Both the position numbers and the translations under genes were made by a program. Under the pieces are notes generated by a model. It was not told the DNA's origin, ran no database searches, and was given only the letters and a program-made list of their open reading frames with translations. A stretch of 64,000 nt of DNA, from the NCBI GenBank assembly GCA_021442155.1, contig CM038215.1, forward strand, positions 273,523,014-273,587,013, read 5' to 3'. Each line of letters opens with the position of its first letter. The stretch's first letter is position 1. Below are positions 24,889-36,621 of the stretch, piece by piece. This stretch comes from Cymbidium sinense (taxonomy: Eukaryota; Streptophyta; Magnoliopsida; Asparagales; Orchidaceae).

Positions 24889-25410
24889 AGAACTTTAGCT
24901 CACATGTATAAATAATTCAATTGAAAGAAATACAACTTTTGCATGATTTTCCATTCTTGTAATCACTTGTACATTCATGTGTATTCAAGAATAGTGGGTA
25001 TATCTAGTCTGGACATTCTAGGGATGCAAGGATTTAAGTAGCTCCAAGGAGGGTTTTACCTCACTCGCTGGTTTAACAATGGCAAGTATCGCTTAAAACT
25101 TTTTTTACAATTCTATGTGCATTTAGCTAATGAATGAAAATTTCCTATTCAAATTTAGCTCACATGTACACATAATTCAATTTAAAGAAATACAACTTTT
25201 GCATGATTTTCCATTCTTGTAGTCATTTGTACATTCTTGTGTATTCAAGAATAGAGGGTATATCTAATATGGACAATCTAGGAATGTGAGGCTTTAAGTA
25301 GCCCAAGGAGGTCTTTACCTCATTCCCATAATTTAATAATGGCCAAGAATCTGCTTAAAACTTTTATACACTTGTATGTGCATTTAGCTAATGAATGAAA
25401 ATCTCCTTTT
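24889..25410. repeat. ~255-bp tandem duplication in block A
   Basis: Two adjacent, diverged units (about 24889-25145 and 25146-25410) share TTTAGCTCACATGTA, CAACTTTTGCATGATTTTCC, GGTATATCTA and GCATTTAGCTAATGAATG in the same order. The matching duplication is present inverted in block B (42020-42495), so it existed before the two copies separated. Function unknown; it may be a regulatory repeat of a long LTR. Confidence 0.8.
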
Positions 25411-27962
25411 CTACAAATATACACATCTACATTCATCATCTAAGTGTGCTAAAACATATTGTATGTCTAGGTATATTTAGGATTAATATGCCTATTACAT
25501 GTGATGGAAATCAATGATTGAACATATGTCATGTGATAGTAATTCAATTGAATTAATCTTAAGATGCTTTTCATATTAAATAAGATTATTTAAAGTGAGC
25601 CTAAACTTAGGATTAAGTTAAAATGTGTAATAAGCCATTCACTAAAATGAACTAAATCAAATTAACATGCTTTAGAAAGTGGCTTAAGGTAAGGATCAAA
25701 GAGGGCAATCCTCTTTTCTTCTCTTTATAACACTTAGTTGCTATGTAATCAAATGAAACAAAAGAAAACATAAATTAAAATTCTAAAATCAATTAAATAA
25801 CTTTAAGTGAAACTAACCCTTCATGTTAAATTAAATCTTTCTATACTTAGAGAACTACAACTCTAATGCCTAAAGACATACAACAAGCCTTAACACACAC
25901 ATTAGAATTAAGTCACTACTTCTAGCTTTATGTTAGGGCGGTGTTTGGTATGATGTATATTTTGGTTTGTGATGTATTAATGTAGACTGGATCTTAGGGT
26001 GTATGCCTCATAGACTAAATGGTAGGCTATGATTAGCCTAATCATGTTTTCTACATGGGATTATGCTTAAGGGGCCTCTTAAAAATAAATATAAATTCTC
26101 TCTTTGCAGGTTGCTTAAGCACCTAAGCATAATCCAAGTTAGGACATGTGGGCTTAGTTAACCATGTGCATGGTGCTAAGTCTAAATTATGATATAATTG
26201 CTTGGGATTGTATGTATGTTTAATTAACCTCTATTTTGCAAGTGTAGCTAGATTTACTTTTCCTATTCTTAATGTAATTTTGCATTTAGGAATTATGATT
26301 AGTGCTATGGGGGATAAGGATGAGCAATGGCTAGAAGGCTTTGTCCTGGGAGGCCATGTGATGCCTTTGAAGTGGAGCAAATCAAATCAAAGGAAAGAAA
26401 TGAAGACATGTAGAATGAAGAATGAAGAATGAAGACCCCCATAGCATTCATTCATTATAAATTATAATTATTATTTTGTAATTTTGGGTTGTATAAGGGT
26501 AGAGCTCGGCTACCCATCTTTTCTTTTGGGTTGTACGACAGTATTTGACCGCATCAACCTTTTATTTTTTCACGATAGTTATAGAAATTGGTTGATGATT
26601 TATTTAGGATTTCTACAAGAAATGGCATGCTTTCCATAGTTTCTTAAATGATTGATGTTTGAATGTGTGGCCTATATGTGTTTAGGCTCATTAGGAAAAA
26701 TAAATCTTTTACCCAACTACAACTCATAACTAAAGTTTTAAATAATTCATAACCTCACATAAAGCCTAGGTATTAAATCAAAAAAATTAAAAGATTTGGT
26801 AACCCCTAAGTTGAATGTTGTATGTCTCACATCATGCATGCATATTGCTTCACTCTTGCTAAGAGAGGGTTTCCATCCTTTCATGGGGAAGGACCTTTGA
26901 GGGCCTCCTCATGGAGGAAAACACCTCTTTCTCATTGATTTAGCTAATAATCTAACTTCATCATGCATATAGGCATACAAAATTCCAAAACCTTTGTCAA
27001 AATAATGTGCCTAAAATAAAATAAAATTTGAAATATTTTCATTTGTAGATTAAGTCATTACTCATACCACTCATGCTCTAGTCTCTTAGGGAGTGGGTTT
27101 AAGGACTTTTATCTCTTTCTAAATTAATAATAGCCTAACTATCTTCCAAATTCATAATACTTTTCTATATGGTTTTAAAATTGTATGAGTAGTTAGCTAG
27201 CGACCACTCTAGGCAGTTATAAGCATAACAATTAGGTGGTTTATTCTCTCTTGTGGAGGTAAACCTTATGCCCATTTTTTCTTAGACCTAGGTCGTGCTT
27301 TTGCTTATGCCAAAGCTCCTTAGATATAGGGTCTAAGATTGCTATTTCTTTCAAACAACTAGCATAAATCCTCACCTCTTATGCATTTCCACAACCTTGT
27401 GTTGTTTGATTATAAGTCCTAGCTTTATAATAAAATGTCAACTTCAATAAAATTAATCTCTTCAACTTCAAACATATAAAGCCCAACTATAGGATAGATT
27501 AGAATGTTCACTAGGCTTCCTAGTATTTTGATCATTTCCTACTCATTTCATTTGGCTTCGATAATAAGTCTTCTCCTTGAACAATCACAATTGATTTTCC
27601 TATACAAACAAACCTTTGATAGTCTATCCTTGAAATCTTTAGAGACCTTAATTTCTACTTTCATTGAGAGTATTCCTAAGGAATTCCCATTCCTTAAGAT
27701 GTAATTAACTATGGGGCTTGATCAATAGGAACTTAAACAAACTCTTAATAAACCCTACTTTACTTCTCCATGTAAAGGGAAAGATCTGTATATTCAAGAC
27801 CCATCATACCTTAGGAGTCCTTATTAGGTGATTAAGTTCAATATAGAGTGATGATTTCTATCTTTTTAGATAGTGCATCATTCCTTAGTATTGTACCTAG
27901 TCAATTCAATAAGTACTCCCTAAGATCTGCTTGGTGTCCACTTCTAAAAAATAAACATAGTA
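25411..27962. other. Right-hand part of block A, no genes
   Basis: A/T-rich DNA matching block B inverted: the words around 26330-26450 (GGCTAGAAGGCTTTG, GATGCCTTTGAAG) correspond to 41075-41160, and the words around 26490-26530 (GTAGAGCTCGGCTACCC) to about 40980-41015. The open frame at 26202-26432 lies in this shared region, has no matching frame in B and is not considered a gene. Beyond about 27720 the match to block B ends and the last ~240 bp are found only in copy A. Confidence 0.55.
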
Positions 27963-30900
27963 ATTAAATTTTTAATGTTGTTACTAAAAAATGGAAAGCT
28001 CCTATATATCCTAATAATTCGATTAGGGGGATGAACAGGCTCTAGTTTAAATAGAAATGACAGAAACAAAATCTAGTTTGATGGAATAAGTATTATTTTA
28101 AAAATCTTTTTGCTAATATCAAGGATATGGAAAATTTGGTTTGTGATCTTGAAGTTTCTGTTATGATGGAACCTTCCAAGATTATGTACTTGAATGAGGT
28201 GAAGGATAAACTTGTTAATTTTCAAAATATGGAAGAAACTTATTGGCATCAAAAAGTCGTTAGTAAACATATTGCAGATGGTGACAGAAATACTAGGTAT
28301 TTATATACTTTAGTTAATAAAAAGATAGCTCTAAATAATATTCAAAAAATTAAAAATGATAATGGAGAATGGATTATGGAGAATAATGATATTAAGGATT
28401 CAGTTATTAATTATTTTTGAAATCTACTTATTAAGAGTTTCTCTTATGAAGCTATTTTTAAATTGTGCTAGATTCCCTCTATTATCACCAATGATGAAAA
28501 TTCTTTGCTTACTATTTTGCCTAATGAAGATGAAAATTTTAAAGTTCTTAATAGCATAAACATAGATTTTGTCGGTCTGAGGGTTTCACTACTCAATTTT
28601 TTCAAAATGTTGTTTATTATTAAAAATGATTTGATTGATGTTATGGTTGATTTCTTTATTGGTAATCCTTTTCCTAGATATTTTCTAGCACTTCTATTGT
28701 TCTCATACCTAAGAAAGATAATCTGGACTATTGGAGTGAGTTTAGACCAATTAGTCTTTGCACCTTCTTCAATAAGCTAATTTCCAAAATTATTGCCAAT
28801 AGGCTTAGTTCTTTTTTTCATAAGATTATCTCTCTCAACCAAACTAGTTTTGTTAGAGGTAGATCTATTTCTTATAATATTTTACTTTCCCAAGAATTAA
28901 TTCATGATTTAGATGTTAAGACTAGGTGGAAACATTATTTTTCAAATTAGATATTAACAAAGATTTTGATAATATCTCTGGGATTTCCTTTTCAAGTTTT
29001 AATTTATTTGGGTTTCTAATAAATTATTTTTTATTAAAAATTGTATTAATAATGCCTAGTTTTTATTTTGCTTAATGGGGAAACTTTGAGTTTCTTTCCT
29101 TCCTCCCATGGCTTAAAGGGGATCCTTTATCTCCTACTTTATTTATCATTGATGTTGAATACTTATCTAGAGCATGAATGATTTATTCTTAAATAATTAT
29201 AGTATGTATTACAAAACTATTGGTGGTCTTCTATTTCCCATTTAAGCTTTGTGGATGATTTTATTATTTTTGCAATGCTTCTATTCATCATATGAAGAAT
29301 CTTAAGAATTTTTAAATACATTTGGTAGAGAAAGTGGTCTTACTATCAATGATAACAAAAGCTATTTTATTACTTCTTCCAAGTATCTCCAATAATAAAA
29401 TCAATCACATCCTGCATATCACTAATTTTATACATCAACATTTACCTCTAAGTACTTGGGTGCTCCTCTTTTAAAGGTCCAAAATGATCACATCTTTTGA
29501 TGAGTTAATTCAAAAAATTTTAAATAAAATTTCTATTTGGGAATTTCATTTACTCTCCTTTGTGGTAGGCTCACTCTCTTAAAAGCACTCTCAATTCAAT
29601 GCCACTATATTTGATTCAAACTATTATTCCTACTAATTCTACTCTTATTAGAATTGATCGCTTGCTTAATAAATTTTTTTGGGGATCCAATAATTCAATT
29701 AAAAGAATGCATTGGACATTCTAGTATAAATGTTGTGGTCCTTTGGATGAAGGTCGTCTTGGTTGCGAACTTATTCTTGAAGCGAATACTGCCTTCTCTC
29801 ATAAGCTTTGGTGGATTTTTAGAAAGAACGATAGCCTTTGGGCTAATTTTGTGATGAAAAAATATTGCCAAGGTAAACACCCTCTTATCTATGCTTATAA
29901 AGTTGGCGACTCTCTGGTTTGGAAAAGGCTTTGCTTCATTAAATGGGTTATTGAATTCTTAATATCTTGGGGTATGCATTCAGGTTCATCCATCTTTTAG
30001 CAAGACATTTAGATTGGCAATGGCTCTATTAACTCCCTTTTATCTACACACTTTACTGCTGCTATCAAAGTTAACTCTTTTTGGCTTAATAATAATTGGA
30101 ATGAAAATAAACTTGAGAATTATATTTCTATTTTTCTTTTTGATAATTTTAGAAATTTCCCTATTTTTTCTAACAAACTTGATCAAATTCTTTTTAAGCT
30201 CTCTTACAATGGTGATTTCATTCTTAAAGAGGTTTGGAATTTTATTAGAGATAACTAGAACTCCTCTAATGTTTTCATTAAACTTTGAAACAATATCATT
30301 CCCATTTCTTATTCAGTTTTAGCTTGGAGGATTTTGAATAACTTTATTCCTGTAGATTTCTTGCTCTGGAATAAAGGGTTTTATTTACCTTCTAAGTGTT
30401 ATTGTTGCTTTCATATTGAAAATGTTAATCATGTTTTTGTCAATGGTGTCATTGCTTCCAAATTATGGATATGGTATGATGATTTATTTAACACTAATTA
30501 TTTTCTATTTTTCTTCTTGAAGCTTGTTTTCAAAAAATTGTGAAAGGTCATATCAAAATCTTAATTGCTATTACCTATATTTGGTTCATTTGGATGGATA
30601 GAAGTGATGATAAATATCATGGTATTCCAATGAATCAAAAAATGATCTTGGCTAGAACGAAAGAAAAAATTCATGCTTTGTTTAATGCTAATTTAATTAG
30701 TAACATCCATTTTAGAGGTTACAAATTTGTGGCTAAAAAATTAAGTCTCATTATGCCTAATGTTTCTTTCAATAAGGCTATTAGGATTATCCATTAGATC
30801 TAACCTAAAGATCACTTTATTAAAATCAATACTTATGGTCCATTTTCACCTAATAAAATGGTTGTGGTGGTATTATTAGGGATTCCAAAGGTACTGCCAT

Positions 30901-31272
30901 TTGTGCTTTTGCTTATCCCTTCAAAGCCTATTTTGTTATTTATGCTGAGCTTATGGTTGTTAATAAAGCTATTGATATTTTTTGAACAAAGGCCTATTTA
31001 ATATTTGGATTGAAGTTGACACTCTTCTTTTACTTGATATGCTCAATTCTAATAAAATGGGGAATGCTGACCTCTTTAATCACATTAAAACCATCCTGTC
31101 TCAAGTTTGCTACAAAATTTTTCATATTCTTCATGAAGGTAATTCTTATGCAGATTTACTAGCCAATTTGGGTGCAAAATTAAATGAGCTCACTATATTA
31201 GATAATCAAAACTTACCTAAGCTGCTTTTGTGCTTTCCCATATTAGGATTGTTCCTTACTAATCTTCTTTAA
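27963..31272 (+). pseudogene. LINE ORF2, RT, zinc finger and RNase H part, decayed
   Basis: The second half of ORF2 makes the reverse transcriptase that copies element RNA at the nick. Pieces in order: linker VVTKKWKAPIYPNN (27976 on); EETYWHQKVVSKHIADGDRN (28229-28288), the conserved pre-RT block; IVLIPKKDN ... EFRPISLC (28698-28765), the RT start; FVRGRSISYNILLSQELIHD (28850-28912); motif A relic KLDINKDFD (28942-28972); SHGLKGDPLSPTLFI around 29107-29150; SFVDDFIIF at 29250-29276, the YxDD-box equivalent with the Asp pair kept; a zinc-finger region with CYCCFHIENVNHVF (30397-30440); RNase H with GGIIRDSKG (30866-30892), YAEL (30939-30950) and HILHEGNSYADLLANLGAK (31126-31182). Stops and frameshifts occur every few hundred bases. 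Confidence 0.85.
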
Positions 31273-33192
31273 GGTCTTGGCTAACCTCATTCTATGAGGC
31301 TGCCTTGTTTGGTGGATCCTACTGTTTGTTTCTACCCTCTGTCTGGTTGTCCTAGATGGTTTTTGTTTGAAGTGTGCTATTAGTCTTTTCATTTCTATCT
31401 TAGTGTTGGGATATTTGGTGGTTGATGCTTTCCTTTCCTATTTTGGCTTGGTGACTACTGATTGTTGGATGTTCCCTCTAACTTGTGGCTTGAAGGTTGA
31501 TGTTTTGTGGTTGTTGCCTTCCTATTTTGTCTTTGGTGATGGTTATTTGTTCTCTGGGTCTGAAGGGACCTTATTTTGCTCTAGTGTTCCTTTCTCCATG
31601 GTCAGGGGGTTGGTGGTCCTCCAGTTTTCCTTTCTTGATTGTTGGTGATTAGCATAATTATTTCTTTGTTGATTTTGGTGGCCTCTTATTGGGTTATGGC
31701 TATGCCTGCTATCGATTTTTCCCTCTAAATGAGGTTTGCCTCATATCTGGGTTGGTTACTTCCTTATCTTAGTTGGATCTTCTATTGTGGTTGGTTGGTG
31801 GCCTGTTGGTCATTGGGTTGATTAGCTGGTTGGTTGGTCGGTTGGTTGGCTATGTTGGATGGTCTTACCTCCTCAATTGGTGGTAGATCTGGGGGGTTGT
31901 TGGTGCTTTATCTTTGGTTTTGATTTAGCCTGGTGGAGGCTATTTGTTGGTTGCTATTTTTATTTTGTTGATTGGGGCTTAGTGGTCAGTTTTTGGTTTT
32001 GGTTCTTTTAGTTGTTTTTATCCCTCGTAATGGTCTTCCTCTTGGAGAATGCTTATTTTTTGCTTTTTTTCCTATTTGGGTGGTAGCTTAGCTATGGGTC
32101 TATTTTCTCCTGGCATAAATGTTGTTTGTTGGTGTACTGGGTGGCATTATTGGTTGTTTGCTTTTATTTTGTTGCTAGTCAGCTCTTGTTGTTTTTTTAG
32201 TCTTTATTTTTGGTTTAATGTCATTTTGGATTGGCTGGTTGAAGGCTACATAGTGGCTATTGTTTTGCCTTGGGTGTCTGGACTTGGTTTGGTCTTGATT
32301 TTATTTTGTTGGGGTATTACTTTTTGGTGTATTTTGCTCTCCTTGTTTCCTAATACCTCTGTTTGTGATGGTGGTTTTGCTATTACACTGGTTCTTGGTG
32401 GTAGCCTTGTGGATGCTCCTTTGGTCTTTTGTTTATGTTTTGGTGGAGGTGTGGCCACCCTCTTTATCTCTGCTTGGCCGCTTGGGTTATCCTCTACCTG
32501 GATTGGATTGGTGGCTGTTGTTGGTGTTAGCTATCCCCTCTATTTGGGTATTAGTTTGCTATTGCTTTCTGGGACAATCTTAGGATGATTCTTTGGCTTT
32601 GGGCCTATATTTTTGGACTGTTGTTATCCCTATTAATGATGCTTGCACTTTTTGGTATTTCTCTTCCCTTTTGGTGTTGGCTTTGGTGGTTTTCCTATTG
32701 TATTATTGTTGTCCTTGTTGGATGGCTATTAGTCCCTACTTTGGTTATTGTTTTGGTGGCTTTGTGCTTGGATGTTCTATTTGGAAAGACTTTCTTGTTG
32801 GATGATGATCTCTTGATGACTGCATACATGAGGTATGCTGGCTATGATGGCCTTGATGTTTCTCTCTTTCTTCTTTTGGTTGGTAGCACTATTTATAATT
32901 GTACCCCTTCTTCTCAAGTTTGAAATTACATATAGTGTAGCTCCTTGAGATGATTAGACCGAGCTGAGCCTTTTCTTTACTTTGCTCTTCTCTCTTTATG
33001 CTTTATGCTTAATTGTACTCATCCTTTCCTTAGTTGTAGATTTCTTTTATAGGTTGGCAATCTTGCAAGTGGATTTTATATCATCAAAAGAAATCAAGTG
33101 GATTTTGTTACTTATATGGATCTTTTGTTGTTGTGATTTGGTTTTTCTTTTGCTTCTTTATTTAATATTGTAATTGTTTGGGGATTCATCTC
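31273..33192 (+). other. LINE 3' segment, T/G-rich
   Basis: After ORF2 the composition changes to long T/G-rich runs (TTGGTTGGTTGG-type words near 31793-31850, GGTGGTTTTGC elsewhere). It reads through in several + frames, the longest at 32049-32588 (179 codons, almost all hydrophobic) and 32585-32923. These frames are most likely a product of the composition and not a membrane protein gene: overlapping frames are open too and no start context or homology is seen. I treat it as the LINE 3'UTR; it could also contain another insertion. It ends at CTTTAGGTTTAAACC next to the array. Confidence 0.55.
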
Positions 33193-33233
33193 TTTAGGTT
33201 TAAACCAAAACCCTAAACCTAAATCTAAACCCT
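33193..33233 (+). repeat. Telomere-like words at the LINE 3' junction, with a local inversion
   Basis: TTTAGGTTTAAACC at 33194-33207 holds one G-strand repeat facing C-strand repeats and includes the perfect palindrome GGTTTAAACC (33198-33207). It is followed by AAAACCCTAAACCTAAATC and the next GRP copy. Confidence 0.6.
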
Positions 33234-33666
33234 AAGAATGGGTAGAACCTTGACAAGATAACATCACCTCAATCGCTCAATCTAGATTTGGTGGAGGTGA
33301 AGGCGGAGGCGCAGTGTGGTGGTGATCCGAGATGTTGATATGGAGGTGGGAGGAAGGTGATGAGTAACAGGTTACAAATTGGTGGCGGAGAGAGATTGGG
33401 GATATGATGGCGATCCGCTACTGAGAGGTGGGTGGAGATGATTCTGCCATGGAACGTCTTTAAAATTGGAGAAATAAGAATGGCCAATCCGATCTATCGC
33501 TATGGAACTTACAAGAGAGAATCTGCTTCTAGGTTTTGATTTGCTATATGCATGCTCATTTTTATCTATGTCAATGCCTGTGTCTTAGAAAACTTGGTGT
33601 GCTACTTGGTTGATGAAATTGAAAAGAAGAAACATTGAATCTGAATTTGTTCTCTGTTAAAAAAAA
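33234..33666 (+). pseudogene. GRP retro-fragment with 3'UTR and oligo(A)
   Basis: It starts at AAGAATGGGTAGAACC only ~40 bp after the LINE end. The coding part is shortened by many small deletions relative to the 38173 copy (parts of the NQAQ block and Gly repeats are missing). The 3'UTR is nearly complete (GTGTCTTAGAAAACTTGG, GAAAAGAAGAAAC) and ends in GTTAAAAAAAACC at 33656-33668. No intron. Not functional. Confidence 0.83.
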
Positions 33667-34812
33667 CCATAAATCATAAACCCTAAACTAAAACCTAAAC
33701 CTAAACCTAGAACCTAAACCCTAAACCCTAAACCCTCCTTAAACCCTAAACCCTAAACCCTAAACTCTAAAACCCTAAATATTAAACCCTAAAACCCTAA
33801 ACCCTAAACCATAAATCCTAAATCCTAAAAACTACAACCCTAAATCGTAAACCCTAAACTCCAAACCCTAAATCCTAAACCCTAAACCCTAAACTAACCC
33901 TAAACCCTAAACCATAAAAACCTAAACCTAAACTAAATAAAACCTAAAAATAAAATAAAAAAAACTTAAACCTAAGTAAAATAGAAAAATAAAATAAAAT
34001 AAAAACCTAAACTAAAACCTAAACCTAAACCTAAAAATAAAATAAAATAAAAAATTAAAACTAAAATAAAATAAAATAAATAAAAACCTAAACTAAACTA
34101 AAAAATAAAAAAACCTAAAAATTAAAAACCAAAATAAAATAAAAATAAATTAGACCTAAAAAATATAATAAAACCTAAACCTAAACCTAAAATAAAAAAA
34201 ATAAACCTAAAACAAAAAATAAAATAAAATAAACTAAACTAAAATAAACCTAAACCTAAACCTAAAATTAAAATAAAACCTAAACTAAATTAAATAAACC
34301 TAAAATAAATAAACTAAACTAAATAAAAATATAAACCTAAATAAAAATAAAAAATAAAATAAACAAAATAAAACTAAACCTATCGGCTTATTTAATTTTA
34401 AAAAAAAACTCTAAACTCTAAACCCTAAACCCTAAACCCTATATCCTAAACCCTAAACCTTAATCCTACAACCCTAAACCCTAAACCTATAACCATAAAG
34501 CCTAAACCCTAAATCCTAAAAACCCTAAACCATAAACCCTAAACCATAAACCTACAACCTACATCCCTAAAGACTAAACTGTAAACCCTAAACCTTAAAC
34601 CCTAAACATTAAACCCTAAATCCTACAAAACCTTAAACCTTAAACCCTAAATGCTTAATTAACCCTAAAAACTCAAAAAACCCTAAACCCTAACCCTAAA
34701 TCATAAACCCTAAAACCCTAAACCCTAAGACCATAAACCCTAAACCATAAATCCTAAACCATAAACCCTAACCATAAACCCTAAACTAAATAAATAAATA
34801 AACCTAAACCCT
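33667..34812 (+). repeat. Degenerate telomere-like array
   Basis: CCCTAAA-rich (33667-33925), AT-rich (33925-34380), junction motif TTATTTAATTTTAAA near 34388, CCCTAAA-rich to 34812. It is one complete higher-order unit between two GRP copies (start-to-start 1,579 bp). Confidence 0.9.
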
Positions 34813-35250
34813 AAGAATGGGCAGAACCTTGATGGCAAGAACAACACCATCAACTAGGCTCAGCTTAGATCTTGCGGTGGAGGCGAAGGTGGAGGCGGAA
34901 TTACAAGCACATGGGGATATGGAGGTGTTGGATATGGAGGTGGTGGTCAAGCAGGGTATGGAGGGAGGAGACGGAGGTTACAAATGGTGGTGGCGGGAGG
35001 GAGAGATTGTGGATATGATGGTGGATCCCGCTACTCGAGAGGCAAAGGTGGTTCTAATGGGAATTGAAGAAACTAAAGAACGGTTGATCCGATCTACTAC
35101 ATACGGAACTGTTTATTTACATTAGAGATGGTTCTAGTTATCTAGGGTTTTTTATTTGCTCTATGCGTGCTCATTTTTTATCTATGTCATCGCCTCTGTC
35201 CTACAAATCTTGGTGTGCTACTTGGTTACTGAAAATAAAAAAAAAGAAAA
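34813..35250 (+). pseudogene. GRP retro-fragment, 3'UTR end altered
   Basis: It starts at AGAATGGGCAGAACC; here the RRM end reads NGQNLDGKN...TIN without a stop, the best-preserved version of this block. The Gly-rich part is frame-broken and shortened. The 3'UTR is intact up to GGTGTGCTACTTGGTT, then the last ~40 nt are replaced by A-rich DNA (ACTGAAAATAAAAAAAAAG) before CCTTAAACC. An open +1 frame of 102 codons (34817-35125) is a by-product. Confidence 0.83.
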
Positions 35251-36157
35251 CCTTAAACCTTAAACCTTAAACCATAAACTCGAAACCCTAAACCCTAAAC
35301 TAAAACCTAAACACTAAACCTAAAACCTAAACCCTAAAATCTAAAAACCTTAAATGCTAAATGCTAAACTCTAAACCCTAAACCTTAAACCCTAAACCCT
35401 AAACCATAAATCCTAAACACTAAACCCTAAAACCTAAACCTAAAAAAAAATAAATTAAATTAAAATAAAACCTAAACTAAAACCTAAACCTAAACCAAAA
35501 CCTAAGCCTAAACTAAAAAAATAAAATAAACATAAAAATAAAAAAAAACCTAAATAAATAAAAAACTAAACCTAAAATAAAATAAAATAAACCTAATAAA
35601 ATAAAATAAAACTAAATAAAACCTAAACCTAAAAGATAAACCTAAAAATAAAACCTAAAAATAAATAAAAAATAACACCTAAACCCTAAACTAAAAAAAA
35701 CCTAAATCTAAACAAAATAAAATAAACCTAAACCTAAACTAAAAATAACCTAAACTAAAATAAATAAAACCTAAACCTAAAATCAGCTAAACTTAAACCT
35801 AAACCTAAACCTAAACTAAATAAAATAAAATAAAATAAAAAGCTAAACTTAAACTAAAAAATAAAACCTAAAATAAACCTAAAATAACAACCTAAAACCA
35901 AAACCAAAAAAAAAAAAATAAAAACATAAACCTAAACCTAACAATAAAAAAAATAAATCCTAAACCTAAAAAATAAAATAAAAATAAAACTAAACTAAAA
36001 AAAACCTAAACCTAAAGAAAATGCATAAACCCTAAACCTTAACCCTAAACCTTAAACATTAACCCTAAACCCTAAACCCTAAATCCTTAAACCCTAAAAC
36101 CCTAAACCCTAAACCCTAAACCCTAAACACTAAACCCTAAATCTAAACCCTAACCCT
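35251..36157 (+). repeat. Degenerate telomere-like array
   Basis: CCCTAAA-type (35251-35430), AT-rich (35430-36015), CCCTAAA-rich (36015-36157). There is no clear GTTTACTTAATTT junction; the AT-rich block changes directly into CCCTAAA near 36020, so part of the unit is deleted. Confidence 0.88.
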
Positions 36158-36621
36158 AAGAATTGGCGTAATAATGGCAGAACATCACGCAACCACTTAG
36201 TCTAGATCTAGAGTGGAGTGATGAGGCGATTATCGCTATGGTGGTGGGGGATTTGGAAGTGCTGGTGGATATGGAGGTGGTGGTCAGAGCAGTGGTGGTT
36301 ATGGAGGGGGGAGGAGCGATAGAGGTTACAACCGTGGTGGTGGGAGAGGGAGAGATCGGGATATGATGATGGATCCCGCTACTCGAGAGGCTGGGGTGGT
36401 TCTGATGGGAAATGGAAAACCTGAAGAATGGTTGATTTGATCTGCTACTTATGGAACTGTGTCTTTATAATAGAGACAGTTCTAGTTATCTAGGGTTTTT
36501 GATTTGCTCTATGCTCATTTTTATCTATGTTGTCACTTGTGTCTTAGAAAACTTGGTTTGTTACTTGGTTGATGAAATCAAAAGAAGAAATGTTTAATCT
36601 AATTTGATCTATTAAAAAAAA
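36158..36621 (+). pseudogene. GRP retro-fragment with 3'UTR and oligo(A)
   Basis: The RRM end is damaged by deletions (AATTGGCGTAATAATGG), but the Gly-rich tail is one of the clearest: GGGGFGSAGGYGGGGQSSGG, then RSDRGYNRGGGRGRDR, then a frameshift before SRYSRG. The 3'UTR is complete and ends in TATTAAAAAAAATAAAACCCC. No intron. Confidence 0.86.

Larger units (their letters stand above)
20435..27962 (-). mobile_element. 7.5-kb non-coding repeat block (copy A), candidate solo LTR, inserted in the LINE
   Basis: This block interrupts LINE ORF2. It begins TGTTGACATCAC and is flanked by the direct repeat ATTAA (20430-20434 and 27963-27967), the 5-bp size typical of LTR elements. The other end reads ATAGTA rather than the expected CA. 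A reverse-complement copy lies at 39766-47246: for example the word around 27478-27530 (CATATAAAGCCCAAC) reappears inverted at 40055-40072, and the start of A matches the right end of B including TGTTGAC. I therefore read it as a long terminal repeat whose sense strand is minus, but at 7.5 kb it would be unusually long. It holds cargo (peptide deformylase pseudogene), microsatellites and a ~255-bp tandem duplication. An alternative 9-bp direct repeat TTAATGTTG (20431-20439, 27972-27980) would suggest another element class; TGTTG shared with copy B argues against it. Confidence 0.6.
18637..33192 (+). mobile_element. L1-like LINE retrotransposon, decayed, split by a 7.5-kb insertion
   Basis: This is a plant non-LTR retrotransposon on the + strand, embedded in the telomere-like array. 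Order: ORF1 with a zinc knuckle (18740-19684), ORF2 endonuclease (19713-20434), a 7.5-kb inserted block (20435-27962), ORF2 middle, RT, zinc finger and RNase H (27963-31272), and a T/G-rich 3' segment (31273-33192). Without the insert it is about 7 kb, near full length for plant L1-like elements, so it is not a strongly 5'-truncated copy. Both ORFs carry many stops and frameshifts, so it is inactive. Its 3' end points the same way as the oligo(A) ends of all GRP fragments. I see no clear poly(A) tail; the last bases before the array are CTTTAGGTTTAAACC. Confidence 0.85.

Noticed and set aside
20431..27980. Mutator-like (Pack-MULE) identity for block A based on the 9-bp repeat TTAATGTTG
   Set aside because: No terminal inverted repeat is visible between the two ends, and TGTTG at the start is shared with copy B, so it belongs to the element and not to the target. 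Kept only as an alternative.
32049..32588. 179-codon hydrophobic open frame resembling a multi-pass membrane protein
   Set aside because: T/G-rich DNA gives Phe/Leu/Val/Trp/Cys in any frame; overlapping frames at 32365-32583 and 32593-32805 look the same. No homology and no loop/charge pattern of a real membrane protein. Treated as the LINE 3' segment.
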